NCBI GenBank assembly: GCA_937894065.1
Contig: CALCST010000031.1
Location: 103,564 to 167,563 of the forward strand
Reading direction: 5' to 3'
Length of the DNA: 64,000 nucleotides
DNA from: an uncultured Parabacteroides sp.
GTDB taxonomy: Bacteria; Bacteroidota; Bacteroidia; Bacteroidales; Tannerellaceae
Each line of letters starts with the position of its first letter. The stretch's first letter is position 1. Shown in pieces: positions 32,874 through 41,622 of the stretch. Made by a program: the position numbers and the translations under genes. Below the pieces are notes generated by a model. That model did no database searches. It saw nothing but the letters and a program-made list of their open reading frames with translations, and was not told the DNA's origin.

Positions 32874-34409
32874 ATGAATAAAGTAAGCACTATCATTTCG
32901 GCTGCGGCATTATCATTTGCCGGAATTGCCGCAAACGCCGAGAACAAACCGAATATTATTGTCTTCCTTGTTGATGATATGGGATTGATGGATACATCAC
33001 TTCCTTTCGTAGTTGATGAAAACGGCAATCCTATAGAGCAGCCTCTTAACCGATGGTACAGAACTCCAAATATGGAAAGACTTGCCGAAACGGGAATCCG
33101 TTTCTCTACTTTCTATGCTCAGAGTGTGAGTTCGCCATCGCGCACTTCATTGATGACTGGACAAAACGCTACCCGACACAGAACTACAAACTGGATTAAT
33201 TCCGAATCAAACAACAGAACTCCATACGGACCGCGTGAGTGGAACTGGAAAGGTATCGATTCGAGTGTTTTCACTCTTCCGCGTTTATTGCATACTCAAG
33301 GTTATAAAACCATACATGTAGGAAAGGCTCATTTCGGATGTATTGGCAGTGAAGGTGAGTTTCCTCAGAATATAGGATTCGATGTAAATATCGCAGGTTC
33401 GTCTATTGGACAGCCTGGAAGTTATCTTGGCGAGGAAGGATATGGAAATATTGCCGGATATAAACCAAGAGCTGTTCCAGGACTTGAGAAATATCATGGT
33501 TCGGAAACTTTCCTGACCGATGCATTGACCCTTGAAGCCAAAGCTGAAATGGATAAAGCTATAGCCGAAGGAAAACCTTTCTACCTGAACATGGCTCATT
33601 ATGCCCTGCATGCTCCTTTTATGGCGGATAAGCGTTTCCTTTCGCACTACGAAGGTGATGCTTCGAAGAGCGATGCTGCAAAAGCATTTGCAACTTTAGT
33701 GGAAGGAATGGATAAATCCCTTGGCGAAATAATGGACTATCTTGTTGAGAAAGGCGTTGCCGAAAACACTCTTATAATATTCCTTGGTGATAATGGCGGT
33801 GATGCTCCTTTAGGACCGGCACGTGAATATGCTTCTTCTGCTCCTTTACGTGGAAAGAAAGGTACGGAGTTCGAAGGTGGAATGCGAGTGCCATTCATCA
33901 TTTCGTGGGCAAAACCAAATGCAAAAAACAAATTGCAAAAAGCTTTCCCGGTTGCTTCCGGTAAAGTACAAACTCAGATGGGAACGATAATGGATGTTTA
34001 TCCTACGCTTGCTTCTTTGAGTGGAGCTGAGATTCCGCAATCTCATGCTGTGGACGGACAGAATCTTAAGCCGCTTCTTCAGGGAAACAGTTCTGCCGAG
34101 AGAGAAAATGTTTTCCTTATGCATTTCCCGCACAGCCATCGCGGAAGTTATTTCACTGTTTATCGTGAAGGCGACTGGAAAATAATTTATTATTATAATC
34201 CAGAACATCCCGAACGTCCAGAGTGTCTTCTTTATAATCTTAAAGACGACCCGTTTGAGAAGAATGAACTTTCAGAAACAAATCCTTCAAAGAGAAATGA
34301 AATGTTGAAGACGATGATTGCGCGTCTTGAAAAAGAAGGCGCTCTTTATCCTGTGGATTTCGAAGGAAATGTTGTGAAACCGGATTTGGATTACTTCTTG
34401 AGTAAGTAA
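32874..34409 (+). CDS. Secreted S1-family sulfatase (serine type), first of four
   Basis: A 511-residue protein with a signal peptide (about 1-22, ending ANA). It is a formylglycine sulfatase that hydrolyses sulfate esters, probably on a glycan in the periplasm. The modification site is Ser86 in S-S-P-S-R (86-90), the serine type matured by an anaerobic sulfatase-maturating enzyme; that enzyme is not in the window. Metal ligands include DD at 34-35 and FLGDNGGD later. It ends 132 bp before the ECF sigma gene, with a family A hairpin in the gap. Confidence 0.92.
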   Translation: MNKVSTIISAAALSFAGIAANAENKPNIIVFLVDDMGLMDTSLPFVVDENGNPIEQPLNRWYRTPNMERLAETGIRFSTFYAQSVSSPSRTSLMTGQNATRHRTTNWINSESNNRTPYGPREWNWKGIDSSVFTLPRLLHTQGYKTIHVGKAHFGCIGSEGEFPQNIGFDVNIAGSSIGQPGSYLGEEGYGNIAGYKPRAVPGLEKYHGSETFLTDALTLEAKAEMDKAIAEGKPFYLNMAHYALHAPFMADKRFLSHYEGDASKSDAAKAFATLVEGMDKSLGEIMDYLVEKGVAENTLIIFLGDNGGDAPLGPAREYASSAPLRGKKGTEFEGGMRVPFIISWAKPNAKNKLQKAFPVASGKVQTQMGTIMDVYPTLASLSGAEIPQSHAVDGQNLKPLLQGNSSAERENVFLMHFPHSHRGSYFTVYREGDWKIIYYYNPEHPERPECLLYNLKDDPFEKNELSETNPSKRNEMLKTMIARLEKEGALYPVDFEGNVVKPDLDYFLSK

Positions 34410-34417
34410 GCTTCATA

Positions 34418-34470
34418 AACAAGTTGACAAGAGTTCTTTCCCTTGTCAACTTGTTTCCTCGTTAACTTGT
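34418..34470. repeat. Family A palindrome, locus 10
   Basis: Perfect 14-bp arms, AACAAGTTGACAAG (34418-34431) and its complement (34442-34455), with a 10-nt loop, then a further TCGTTAACTTGT half-unit. It starts 9 bp after the sulfatase stop and could be its terminator. Confidence 0.85.
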
Positions 34471-34541
34471 ATCTGTTATAATTTGTAAATACAATTTCTT
34501 TTTACTAACATTGTGGAACATTAGCTAAAAAGGGAAGTAGT

Positions 34542-35099
34542 ATGTCGGCAATGATGAGTTTTAGCGATATATATACATTATATTATAAGCGTTCATTTAT
34601 GTTCGTAAAATCTTATGTACGCTACGACCAGGTTGCTGAAGATATTACATCCGAATCTTTGATACAGTTGTGGGAAACGATGAAGACGGAAACGGTTGAG
34701 CATCCTTTGGCTTTGCTTATAACAATTCTCCGTAATCGTTCGCTGAACTACCTGAAGCGTCAGGAAACCAAACTTGAGGTGATGGAGAATATATCTTCTG
34801 TTCAGATAAGAGATATAAACTATCGTATAATGAGTCTTGAGGCATGTGACCCATCGACTATTTATACAGATGATATAAATCATATCATTAATGAAACTCT
34901 CAATTCTTTACCAGAGCAGACACAACGCATTTTCCGTATGAGCCGTTATGAGCAAATGTCGGTTAAGGAAATTGCCGAAAAGATGGGTGTCTCATCAAAA
35001 ACTGTGGAATATCACATCACTAAAGCCCTTAAGGAACTGCGTATTTCTCTGAAGGATTATTTACCTATGGCACTTTTCTTTTTCAAGGAAATTATTTAG
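34542..35099 (+). CDS. ECF-type RNA polymerase sigma factor
   Basis: A 185-residue group 4 sigma factor. Region 2 (about 12-46) includes YYKRSFMFVKSYVRYDQVAED and the DNA-melting segment, and region 4 (about 120-165) has LPEQTQRIFRMSRYEQMSVKEIAEKMGVSSKTVEYHITKALKEL with a helix-turn-helix. No anti-sigma gene adjoins it; the nearest FecR gene begins 5.4 kb downstream, beyond two glycosidase genes. It may partner that FecR, or serve another system. The two possible starts (MSAMMSF) differ by only three residues. Confidence 0.93.
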   Translation: MSAMMSFSDIYTLYYKRSFMFVKSYVRYDQVAEDITSESLIQLWETMKTETVEHPLALLITILRNRSLNYLKRQETKLEVMENISSVQIRDINYRIMSLEACDPSTIYTDDINHIINETLNSLPEQTQRIFRMSRYEQMSVKEIAEKMGVSSKTVEYHITKALKELRISLKDYLPMALFFFKEII

Positions 35100-35146
35100 C
35101 TGATTTGTAAACTCAAAAACTTACAAACTTAAAAACTAATAATATT

Positions 35147-35587
35147 ATGAATGAAATTCTAGATTACGACAAATTCCCTGTATCTTTTGTTCATTGCTTC
35201 AATGAAAAATGCACACGTAAAGCTGAATGCCTTAGATATAGTGTGGCTTCGAATGTGCCAGCTTCCAGAAAAGTGGTGACAAGTGTTAATCCTGTGTCTA
35301 TTATTCCTTTAACTGGGGAAAACTGTGAAATGTTTGTACTTGACAAACCGGAAATGTTTGCCAAAGGTTTTAATATGATGCTTAACTCTATGCCTTATGC
35401 CGAAGCTTTGGCTGCAAAGCGGATAATGAAACATTATCTTGGTCTATCAACATATTATCGCTGTCTTAAAAAGGAAAGACTTATCAGTCCAAACGAACAG
35501 AATTCCATAATCTCTATGTTGAAAAAATCCGGAATAAAGTCCGAATTCAAATTTGACGAATATGTCGAATATTACGATTTAGGGTAA
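35147..35587 (+). CDS. DUF6078-like hypothetical protein
   Basis: A 146-residue soluble protein without signal peptide. It has a cysteine cluster near the N-terminus (CFNEKCTRKAECLRY, residues 17-31) in a C-x4-C-x5-C arrangement that could bind a metal, and a C-terminal helical part (YAEALAAKRIMKHYLGLSTYYRCLKKERLISPNEQNSIISML) that may be HTH-like. It resembles the Bacteroidales DUF6078 group, whose function is unknown to me. It follows the sigma gene by 47 bp and may be cotranscribed, so an accessory regulatory role is possible. Confidence 0.6.
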   Translation: MNEILDYDKFPVSFVHCFNEKCTRKAECLRYSVASNVPASRKVVTSVNPVSIIPLTGENCEMFVLDKPEMFAKGFNMMLNSMPYAEALAAKRIMKHYLGLSTYYRCLKKERLISPNEQNSIISMLKKSGIKSEFKFDEYVEYYDLG

Positions 35588-35634
35588 TGTTCTGATTCAT
35601 TGTTATTTGCATTTTCAGGATATTTTTGGGGGTT

Positions 35635-35756
35635 GGAAAACTTTTTTCATAATATATGGAAATAAATTTTCATGCTGATGAAAAATAATTTTCATAATAT
35701 ATGGAAAAAGTTTTTCATAATATGTGGAAAAAAAGTTTCATCACAATGAAAAATTG
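35635..35756. repeat. Family B alternating A/T palindrome array, locus 3
   Basis: Six A/T-tract segments, from GGAAAACTTTTTTC through GAAATAAATTTTC, GAAAAATAATTTTC, GAAAAAGTTTTTC and GAAAAAAAGTTTC to GAAAAATTG, with spacers ATAATATATG (twice), ATGCTGAT, ATAATATGTG and ATCACAAT. It lies between the DUF6078-like gene and the GH30-like gene, 48 bp upstream of the latter. Confidence 0.85.
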
Positions 35757-35803
35757 TAGTTTAGCAGTCGTATCCTTATTTATATAATGTAAACTTTAAA
35801 ATC

Positions 35804-37675
35804 ATGAGAAAACAATTTAAGTGTGTGTTGGCTATGCTCGCCTTGTTTTCTGCCACTTCTTTGTCTGCGCAGACAGAAGTTATGGCTTGGGGAAATATGA
35901 GTGGTATCCGTGTGGATGGCGAGCTTATGGAATTTGAGTCTTCTCTGCGTGTAGGTAAACCTGGAGGAGAAATGGAAATCAGTGGAAAAGAAAGACAATC
36001 TTTTCCAAAGTATCACCGTGATGGAAATATGCAGGAAGTTACGACTCCTATACGTGGAGTGACGCTTCATCAGCAGGTCAGTGACACTGAGAAAGGTGTT
36101 GCCGAGGTGGTTCTCACTGCAAAAAGTGACACAGTTCTGCCGGGAGCTTCAGTTTATTTCTGTATGGAATTGCCATCTCCCCGTTATGGCAGTGTGATAG
36201 TGGACAACGGACGGGAAATCCAGATTAACGGCAAAGGACGAACATTGAAACTCAGCTTGAAGCAGAAGAAAAATGCCTTCGTCCGTGATGAAAACGGAAA
36301 CAAGGTAGTTTATATTCCTGTGATGGACCGAGTTCGCCGTGGTTCGGAAAAAACTTTGAAATTCAAGATTTCTGCTGATGGTGAAATAAACAATACAGCA
36401 GTAAATGTTTCATTGGATTTGCAGAATCCGGGCAGACTGTTTATGGGTATGGGCGGAAATTTCCGTTTGCAGAATCCTAAGAACGACCCTAAAGTCATAG
36501 ACTATTGCTTGCAGAATATGAGAGTTGCCTATGGCCGTGTGGAAATGCCATGGCAGAAATGGCAGCCGGATGAAACAACAGACCCTATTGCCGAAGCAAG
36601 AAAAGGTAATCTTGACGAGCACGTCCGCCGTTCGATGGAAATGGCACAGCGTTTACAGGCAAAAGGTATGCCGGTAATCGTAAGTTGCTGGTTCCCGCCT
36701 GTTTGGGCAATAGATGGCAAACCGGAGGATTACAAACGCAAGGGTGGTATCCAGGCTTATCGTCTGAATCCACAGAAAGAAAAGCAGATATATAAGTCGC
36801 TCGCTGATTATCTTGTTTATTTGAAGCAAGAATATGGAGTTGAAACTGTGATGTTCTCGTTCAACGAATCTGATTTGGGTATTGATGTGTTGTTCACAGC
36901 CGAAGAGCATGCCCGCTTTATCAAAGGTTTCGGAGCTTATATGGCTGAACGCGGATTGTCAACGACTCTTCTTCTCGGCGATAATTCAGATGCAACAACT
37001 TTGAGTTTCCTTGATGCCGCATTGAATGATAAATCAGTTTGGCAATATATCGGAGCAGTCTCTTTCCATTCATGGCGAGGATGTGATGATGCTACGTTGA
37101 AGAGATGGGCAGATATTTCGAAGAAAATAAACAAACCTTTGATTGTAGGCGAGGGAAGTACGGATGCAGCAGCATGGCGTTATCCGGAAATCTTTGGCGA
37201 ATCAACATTTGCTTTCTACGAAATCAACCTTTATGTTCGTCTTTGCGCCATCTGCCAACCATTGTCTATCTTGCAATGGCAGCTCACTTCTGACTATTCA
37301 CTTCTTTGGGGCGACGGAATTTTCGGCAGTGAAGGACCTTTGCGTCCGACCCAGCGTTTCTGGAACATCAAACAGCTGGCATCAACTCCTGAAAACTCAT
37401 TCGCTATTCCTTTGAATTGCGACAAGAAAGAAGTGAATGCTACAGCATTTGGTAATATTTCCAAAGGTGAATATGCAGTTCACTTGGTAAATAATGGCGC
37501 CGCTTGTGAAGCCATCGTTACCGGCTTACCAGAAAATATTACTTCATGCCGTGCTTATGTAACCAACTCAGAACGCTCAATGGAGGAACTGAAATCAATT
37601 AAAGTTGAATCCGGAAAGGTTGTTGTTGAGATGCCGGGGTTGAGTTTTGTGACGGTGATGGTGGGAAGTCGGTGA
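35804..37675 (+). CDS. Secreted GH30-like clan GH-A glycoside hydrolase
   Basis: A 623-residue protein with a signal peptide (about 1-22, ending SLSA). Residues about 25-205 form a beta-rich domain. A TIM barrel follows from about 210 (FMGMGGNFRLQNPKN), with acid/base candidate Glu355 in FSFNESD and nucleophile candidate Glu450 in IVGEGS, the two-strand spacing of retaining clan A enzymes. A C-terminal beta-sandwich (about 530-623) completes the GH30-like plan. Substrate is unknown; the location beside GH95 and sulfatases suggests the same sulfated glycan. Confidence 0.75.
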   Translation: MRKQFKCVLAMLALFSATSLSAQTEVMAWGNMSGIRVDGELMEFESSLRVGKPGGEMEISGKERQSFPKYHRDGNMQEVTTPIRGVTLHQQVSDTEKGVAEVVLTAKSDTVLPGASVYFCMELPSPRYGSVIVDNGREIQINGKGRTLKLSLKQKKNAFVRDENGNKVVYIPVMDRVRRGSEKTLKFKISADGEINNTAVNVSLDLQNPGRLFMGMGGNFRLQNPKNDPKVIDYCLQNMRVAYGRVEMPWQKWQPDETTDPIAEARKGNLDEHVRRSMEMAQRLQAKGMPVIVSCWFPPVWAIDGKPEDYKRKGGIQAYRLNPQKEKQIYKSLADYLVYLKQEYGVETVMFSFNESDLGIDVLFTAEEHARFIKGFGAYMAERGLSTTLLLGDNSDATTLSFLDAALNDKSVWQYIGAVSFHSWRGCDDATLKRWADISKKINKPLIVGEGSTDAAAWRYPEIFGESTFAFYEINLYVRLCAICQPLSILQWQLTSDYSLLWGDGIFGSEGPLRPTQRFWNIKQLASTPENSFAIPLNCDKKEVNATAFGNISKGEYAVHLVNNGAACEAIVTGLPENITSCRAYVTNSERSMEELKSIKVESGKVVVEMPGLSFVTVMVGSR

Positions 37676-37735
37676 TATTCCAGGTTGATATTATTAACAT
37701 TGGTATATCTAGTTACTTATAACTTCGTGTGATAT

Positions 37736-37743
37736 TATATTTG
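37736..37743 (+). promoter_or_regulatory. Promoter -7 element for GH95 gene
   Basis: TATATTTG lies 106 bp before the GH95 start and fits TAnnTTTG. Confidence 0.45.
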
Positions 37744-37849
37744 TAACGATTAATAAATAGATAATATATTGAATAAGATTTTAGGGTGCTTAGTAATAAG
37801 CATCCTATATTTTATTCCGTATAAACTCTAATCTAAATAAGTAAAAAAC

Positions 37850-40315
37850 ATGAAAACCTTAAAATCATATATATTATGGATTAGTTTGTCTTTCCTTCCT
37901 TTTTCTTCTCAAGGTCAGTTGAAGTTATGGTATAAAGCACCTGCAGAAAGATGGGCAGAAGCTTTATCTATAGGTAATTCTAAATTAGGGGCAATGGTAT
38001 ATGGTGGAGTCGATAAAGAAGAACTTCAATTGAATGAAGAAACTTTCTGGGCTGGAGGTCCATATCGTAATGATAATCCGGAAGCCCATAAGAATTTGGA
38101 AGAGGTTCGTCAGTTGATATTTTCAGGAAAGAATCTTGAGGCTCAGGATTTGATAGATAAGACTTTCTATACTAACTCACACGGTATGCCTTATTTGACT
38201 TTGGGTAGTTTGGTGATTCACAATCAAAATACTGCAAAAGCTTCAGATTATTATCGTGAGTTAGATTTGGAAAAGGCAATTATTACTACAAGTTATAAAG
38301 TAGACCAGACAAAATTTAGTCGTGAAGTATTTGCATCATTGGTCGATCCAGTGATTATATTGCGTTATACATCAGATAAGCCCGGTATGTTGGATCTGAA
38401 AGTTGGATATGAATCCCCATTAGAACATCAGGTACGACATCAAGGAAAGAAGCTTATTATGCGTAGCTGTGGAACAGACCATGAAGGCATCAAAGGTGCT
38501 GTTGAGGCTGAAACACAAACTCAAGCACTTGTAAAAGGTGGAAAGATGTGGATAGACGATCAATATATTCATATTCAAGATGCAGATACGGTGACACTTT
38601 ATGTAACTGCAGCAACAAATTTTGTTGATTATCACACTGTAAGTGCAAATGAGAGTAAAAGAGCTTCAAGGCAGTTGGAAGTGGCTATGAAGAAGACATA
38701 TGAAGATGCATTACAAGGGCATTTATCTATGTACCAGGCTCAATTTAACCGTGTTTCTCTTAATTTGGGTAAAAGTGATTCGGAAAAAGAGGAAACAATA
38801 AATCGAATTGCAAATTTCCATAAAGTAAATGATTTACCTTTGGTTGCCTTGATGTTCCAGTATGGTCGTTATTTACTTATATCTTCGTCTCAACCAGGGG
38901 GACAACCTGCAAATTTACAGGGTATTTGGAATAATATGCTTTTACCTCCATGGGATTCAAAATATACAATAAATATCAATACTGAAATGAATTATTGGCC
39001 CGCAGAAGTAACGAATCTGACAGAAACACATGAACCTTTATTTGATATGATTCGTGATTTGTCTATAACTGGACGGGAAACAGCTCGGATTATGTATGGA
39101 GCTAATGGCTGGGTAGCCCATCATAATACTGATTTATGGAGAATAACAGGAGCTGTGGATCGTGCGTTTTATGGGACATGGCCTAATGGAGGAGCTTGGC
39201 TTTCCACTCATTTGTGGCAACATTATTTATATACAGGAGATATAAATTTCTTGAAAGATATTTATCCTATTTTGAAAGGTGCAGCAGATTTTTATTTGTC
39301 GTTTTTGATTCAACATCCACATTATAAATGGATGGTGTGTGCTCCTTCTATGTCTCCAGAACATGGACCTGGAGGTGAGGATACAGAACAAGCATCTACT
39401 ATTACAGCTGGATGTACAATGGATAACCAGATTGTGTTTGATGTTTTAAGCCAAGCTTTAGATGCTACAAAAGCATTGAATGGTTCCTTGTCTTATCAGG
39501 ATTCTTTAAAACAAATGTTGAACCATTTACCACCTATGCAGATTGGTAAATATAACCAACTACAAGAATGGCTTGAGGATGTAGATAATCCAGAAGACAA
39601 GCATCGTCATATTTCACATGTTTACGGTCTTTATCCAAGTAATCAGATTTCTCCTTATTCTAACCCTTTATTGTTTCAGGCAGCTAAGAATACATTGATA
39701 CAACGTGGTGATGAAGCTACTGGTTGGTCGATGGGATGGAAAATAAATCTGTGGGCACGTTTGTTGGATGGAAATCATGCTTTTGAAATGATTAAACATT
39801 TATTGGAACTGCTGCCTGGTGATGAATGGAAAAATGAATATCCCCAAGGACGTATTTATCCGAATATGTTGGATGCACATCCTCCTTTCCAAATAGATGG
39901 TAATTTTGGTTATACTTCAGGAGTCGCTGAAATGTTATTACAAAGTCATGACGGTGCTTTACATTTATTACCTGCTTTGCCAGATGCTTGGCAACAGGGA
40001 TATGTAAAAGGTTTGGTTGGTCGTGGTGGTTTTGTTGTAGATATTGATTGGAACGGAGGTCAATTATCTTCGGTACAGATACATTCACGTTTGGGAGGCT
40101 TTTTGCGTATACGTTCGTATGTTCCACTGGAAGGTGAAGGACTAGTTGAGGCTAAAGGAGAGAATCCAAATCCGTTTTATAAAATTGCTAATATAAAGGA
40201 ACCGTTGGTTTCAGACCAAATACAACCTCAATATCCTTTATTATTACGAGTTTATGAATATGATTTGGATACAAAGTCTGGGTGTTCTTATTCTTTTACA
40301 AGAAAGATATTATAA
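37850..40315 (+). CDS. GH95 alpha-L-fucosidase
   Basis: An 821-residue protein with a signal peptide (about 1-22). Family GH95 enzymes release terminal alpha-linked L-fucose (or L-galactose) with inversion. The start LWYKAPAERWAEALSIGNSKLGAM is the family N-terminal motif. Catalytic-region landmarks are NIN at 375-377 within ININTEMNYWPAE, SPEHGPGGED, RHISHVYGLYPS, and Asp683 in HPPFQIDGNFG. It is more AT-rich than the GH30-like gene before it. It has its own promoter and a strong terminator, so it may be expressed apart from susCD. Confidence 0.92.
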   Translation: MKTLKSYILWISLSFLPFSSQGQLKLWYKAPAERWAEALSIGNSKLGAMVYGGVDKEELQLNEETFWAGGPYRNDNPEAHKNLEEVRQLIFSGKNLEAQDLIDKTFYTNSHGMPYLTLGSLVIHNQNTAKASDYYRELDLEKAIITTSYKVDQTKFSREVFASLVDPVIILRYTSDKPGMLDLKVGYESPLEHQVRHQGKKLIMRSCGTDHEGIKGAVEAETQTQALVKGGKMWIDDQYIHIQDADTVTLYVTAATNFVDYHTVSANESKRASRQLEVAMKKTYEDALQGHLSMYQAQFNRVSLNLGKSDSEKEETINRIANFHKVNDLPLVALMFQYGRYLLISSSQPGGQPANLQGIWNNMLLPPWDSKYTININTEMNYWPAEVTNLTETHEPLFDMIRDLSITGRETARIMYGANGWVAHHNTDLWRITGAVDRAFYGTWPNGGAWLSTHLWQHYLYTGDINFLKDIYPILKGAADFYLSFLIQHPHYKWMVCAPSMSPEHGPGGEDTEQASTITAGCTMDNQIVFDVLSQALDATKALNGSLSYQDSLKQMLNHLPPMQIGKYNQLQEWLEDVDNPEDKHRHISHVYGLYPSNQISPYSNPLLFQAAKNTLIQRGDEATGWSMGWKINLWARLLDGNHAFEMIKHLLELLPGDEWKNEYPQGRIYPNMLDAHPPFQIDGNFGYTSGVAEMLLQSHDGALHLLPALPDAWQQGYVKGLVGRGGFVVDIDWNGGQLSSVQIHSRLGGFLRIRSYVPLEGEGLVEAKGENPNPFYKIANIKEPLVSDQIQPQYPLLLRVYEYDLDTKSGCSYSFTRKIL

Positions 40316-40345
40316 TTCTAAGGAGTTTAAAAGAATAATAGTGTT

Positions 40346-40410
40346 TATATCGAATAAGGAATAGGGCTAATAATTGTCATTACCCTAAAACCTTATTCGA
40401 TATAATTTTT
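40346..40410 (+). terminator. Terminator after GH95 gene
   Basis: 14-bp perfect stem TATATCGAATAAGG (40346-40359) with 40391-40404, an inner AGGG/CCCT pairing, then ATTTTT. The rest of the gap before fecR is AT-rich with no recognisable gene. Confidence 0.82.
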
Positions 40411-40533
40411 AATGAATGATGTGATTGAAAAATAAATATGTTAAAATAAAATTTTTTCTATTTTCTTCATTTTTTGTTTAGGGATGTCTCTTCATGAATT
40501 GTCTTAATATATAGAAACGGAAAAAAGAATATA

Positions 40534-41481
40534 ATGGATAAAGATTTATTATACCGTTACATATCCGGTAATATTAGTGATGTTGAGGCAGAAAAAGTAG
40601 TTGAATGGCTTGACGAAGACGAGAAAAACGTAAAAGAATTTATGGCTTTGCACCAGCTTTACAATATAACTGTAATGAATCAGGAAGAAGAGAAAGCAAG
40701 TGCAAAGAAAAGTAGAAGGTTCTTTTTACCAAATTCTATTAAATATGACTTGCTTAAAATTGCGGCGGCAGTTTTATTGGTATTAGGCGGTCAGGCTTTG
40801 TGGTCTTCAATGAATAAAGAAACTGTTGATACACCAGAATATTATCAGACATTGATTGTTCCGGCAGGCCAGAGGGCGGAAGTTGTGTTGCCGGACAGCA
40901 CAAAAGTATGGTTGAACGCAGATTCACGCTTGGTATATCCGGTATCTTTCAATAGTAAGAGCCGAACAGTTGAATTGGAAGGTGAAGCTTATTTTGATGT
41001 TAAGCGTAATGAAAATTCACCATTCGTTGTTCATACATCAAAAATAGATGTTAAGGTTTTAGGTACGGAATTTAATGTTAGAGCATATCCGGAACAATCG
41101 GAGTCGGAGGTAGCTTTGCTTCGAGGAAGTGTTGAATTGAACAGCCCGAATAATTCTGCAGTTTACAGAATGAAACCGGGAGAACAGGTAAAGATAAAAG
41201 ATAACCATTATTTATCATCAGCGATAGTTGATAATGACTATTTCAAATGGAAAGAAGGTTTGATTTGCTTTAAGGATGAGTCTATTCAAGATATAATGAC
41301 AAAATTGTCTTTGTATTTTGATATAAACATAAGAGTTGAAAACACAGGATTGAAAACAGAACGATATACGGGAAAGTTCCGTTCGAAAGACGGTGTTGAG
41401 CAAGTTCTTAAGGTTTTACAGCTTGAGCATAGATTCAGATATGTTAAGGATAATGAGAAGAATGAGATAATAATTAAATAA
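40534..41481 (+). CDS. FecR-family anti-sigma factor
   Basis: A 315-residue inner-membrane regulator. A cytoplasmic N-terminal region (YRYISGNISDVEAEKVVEWLDEDEKN) would hold an ECF sigma factor. One membrane helix follows at about 69-88 (DLLKIAAAVLLVLGGQALW). The periplasmic FecR domain (VPAGQRAEVVLPDSTKVWLNADSRLVYP) and a C-terminal DUF4974 complete it. Such proteins receive a signal from the N-terminal STN domain of a SusC-like transporter, and the next gene encodes exactly that. No sigma gene lies immediately upstream, which is unusual; the nearest begins at 34542. Confidence 0.93.
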   Translation: MDKDLLYRYISGNISDVEAEKVVEWLDEDEKNVKEFMALHQLYNITVMNQEEEKASAKKSRRFFLPNSIKYDLLKIAAAVLLVLGGQALWSSMNKETVDTPEYYQTLIVPAGQRAEVVLPDSTKVWLNADSRLVYPVSFNSKSRTVELEGEAYFDVKRNENSPFVVHTSKIDVKVLGTEFNVRAYPEQSESEVALLRGSVELNSPNNSAVYRMKPGEQVKIKDNHYLSSAIVDNDYFKWKEGLICFKDESIQDIMTKLSLYFDINIRVENTGLKTERYTGKFRSKDGVEQVLKVLQLEHRFRYVKDNEKNEIIIK

Positions 41482-41524
41482 ATTATTTGTATTGATAAAT
41501 TAGAATAAGGTGTATTTAATAAGA

Positions 41525-41555
41525 TCCCGGAAAAATGCTGCCACATTTTCCGGGA
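41525..41555 (+). promoter_or_regulatory. Hairpin between fecR and susC
   Basis: TCCCGGAAAAATG (41525-41537) pairs with CATTTTCCGGGA (41544-41555), with one bulged A and a 6-nt loop. No T-run follows. In this position it could set the different RNA levels of regulator and transporter by attenuation or processing, or simply be a weak terminator. Confidence 0.6.
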
Positions 41556-41622
41556 CTTAAAAGTTGCTAATTTCTGAAAACAAATAATTAACAGAGTTGC
41601 AAATTTCTAATATTACAAAGTT

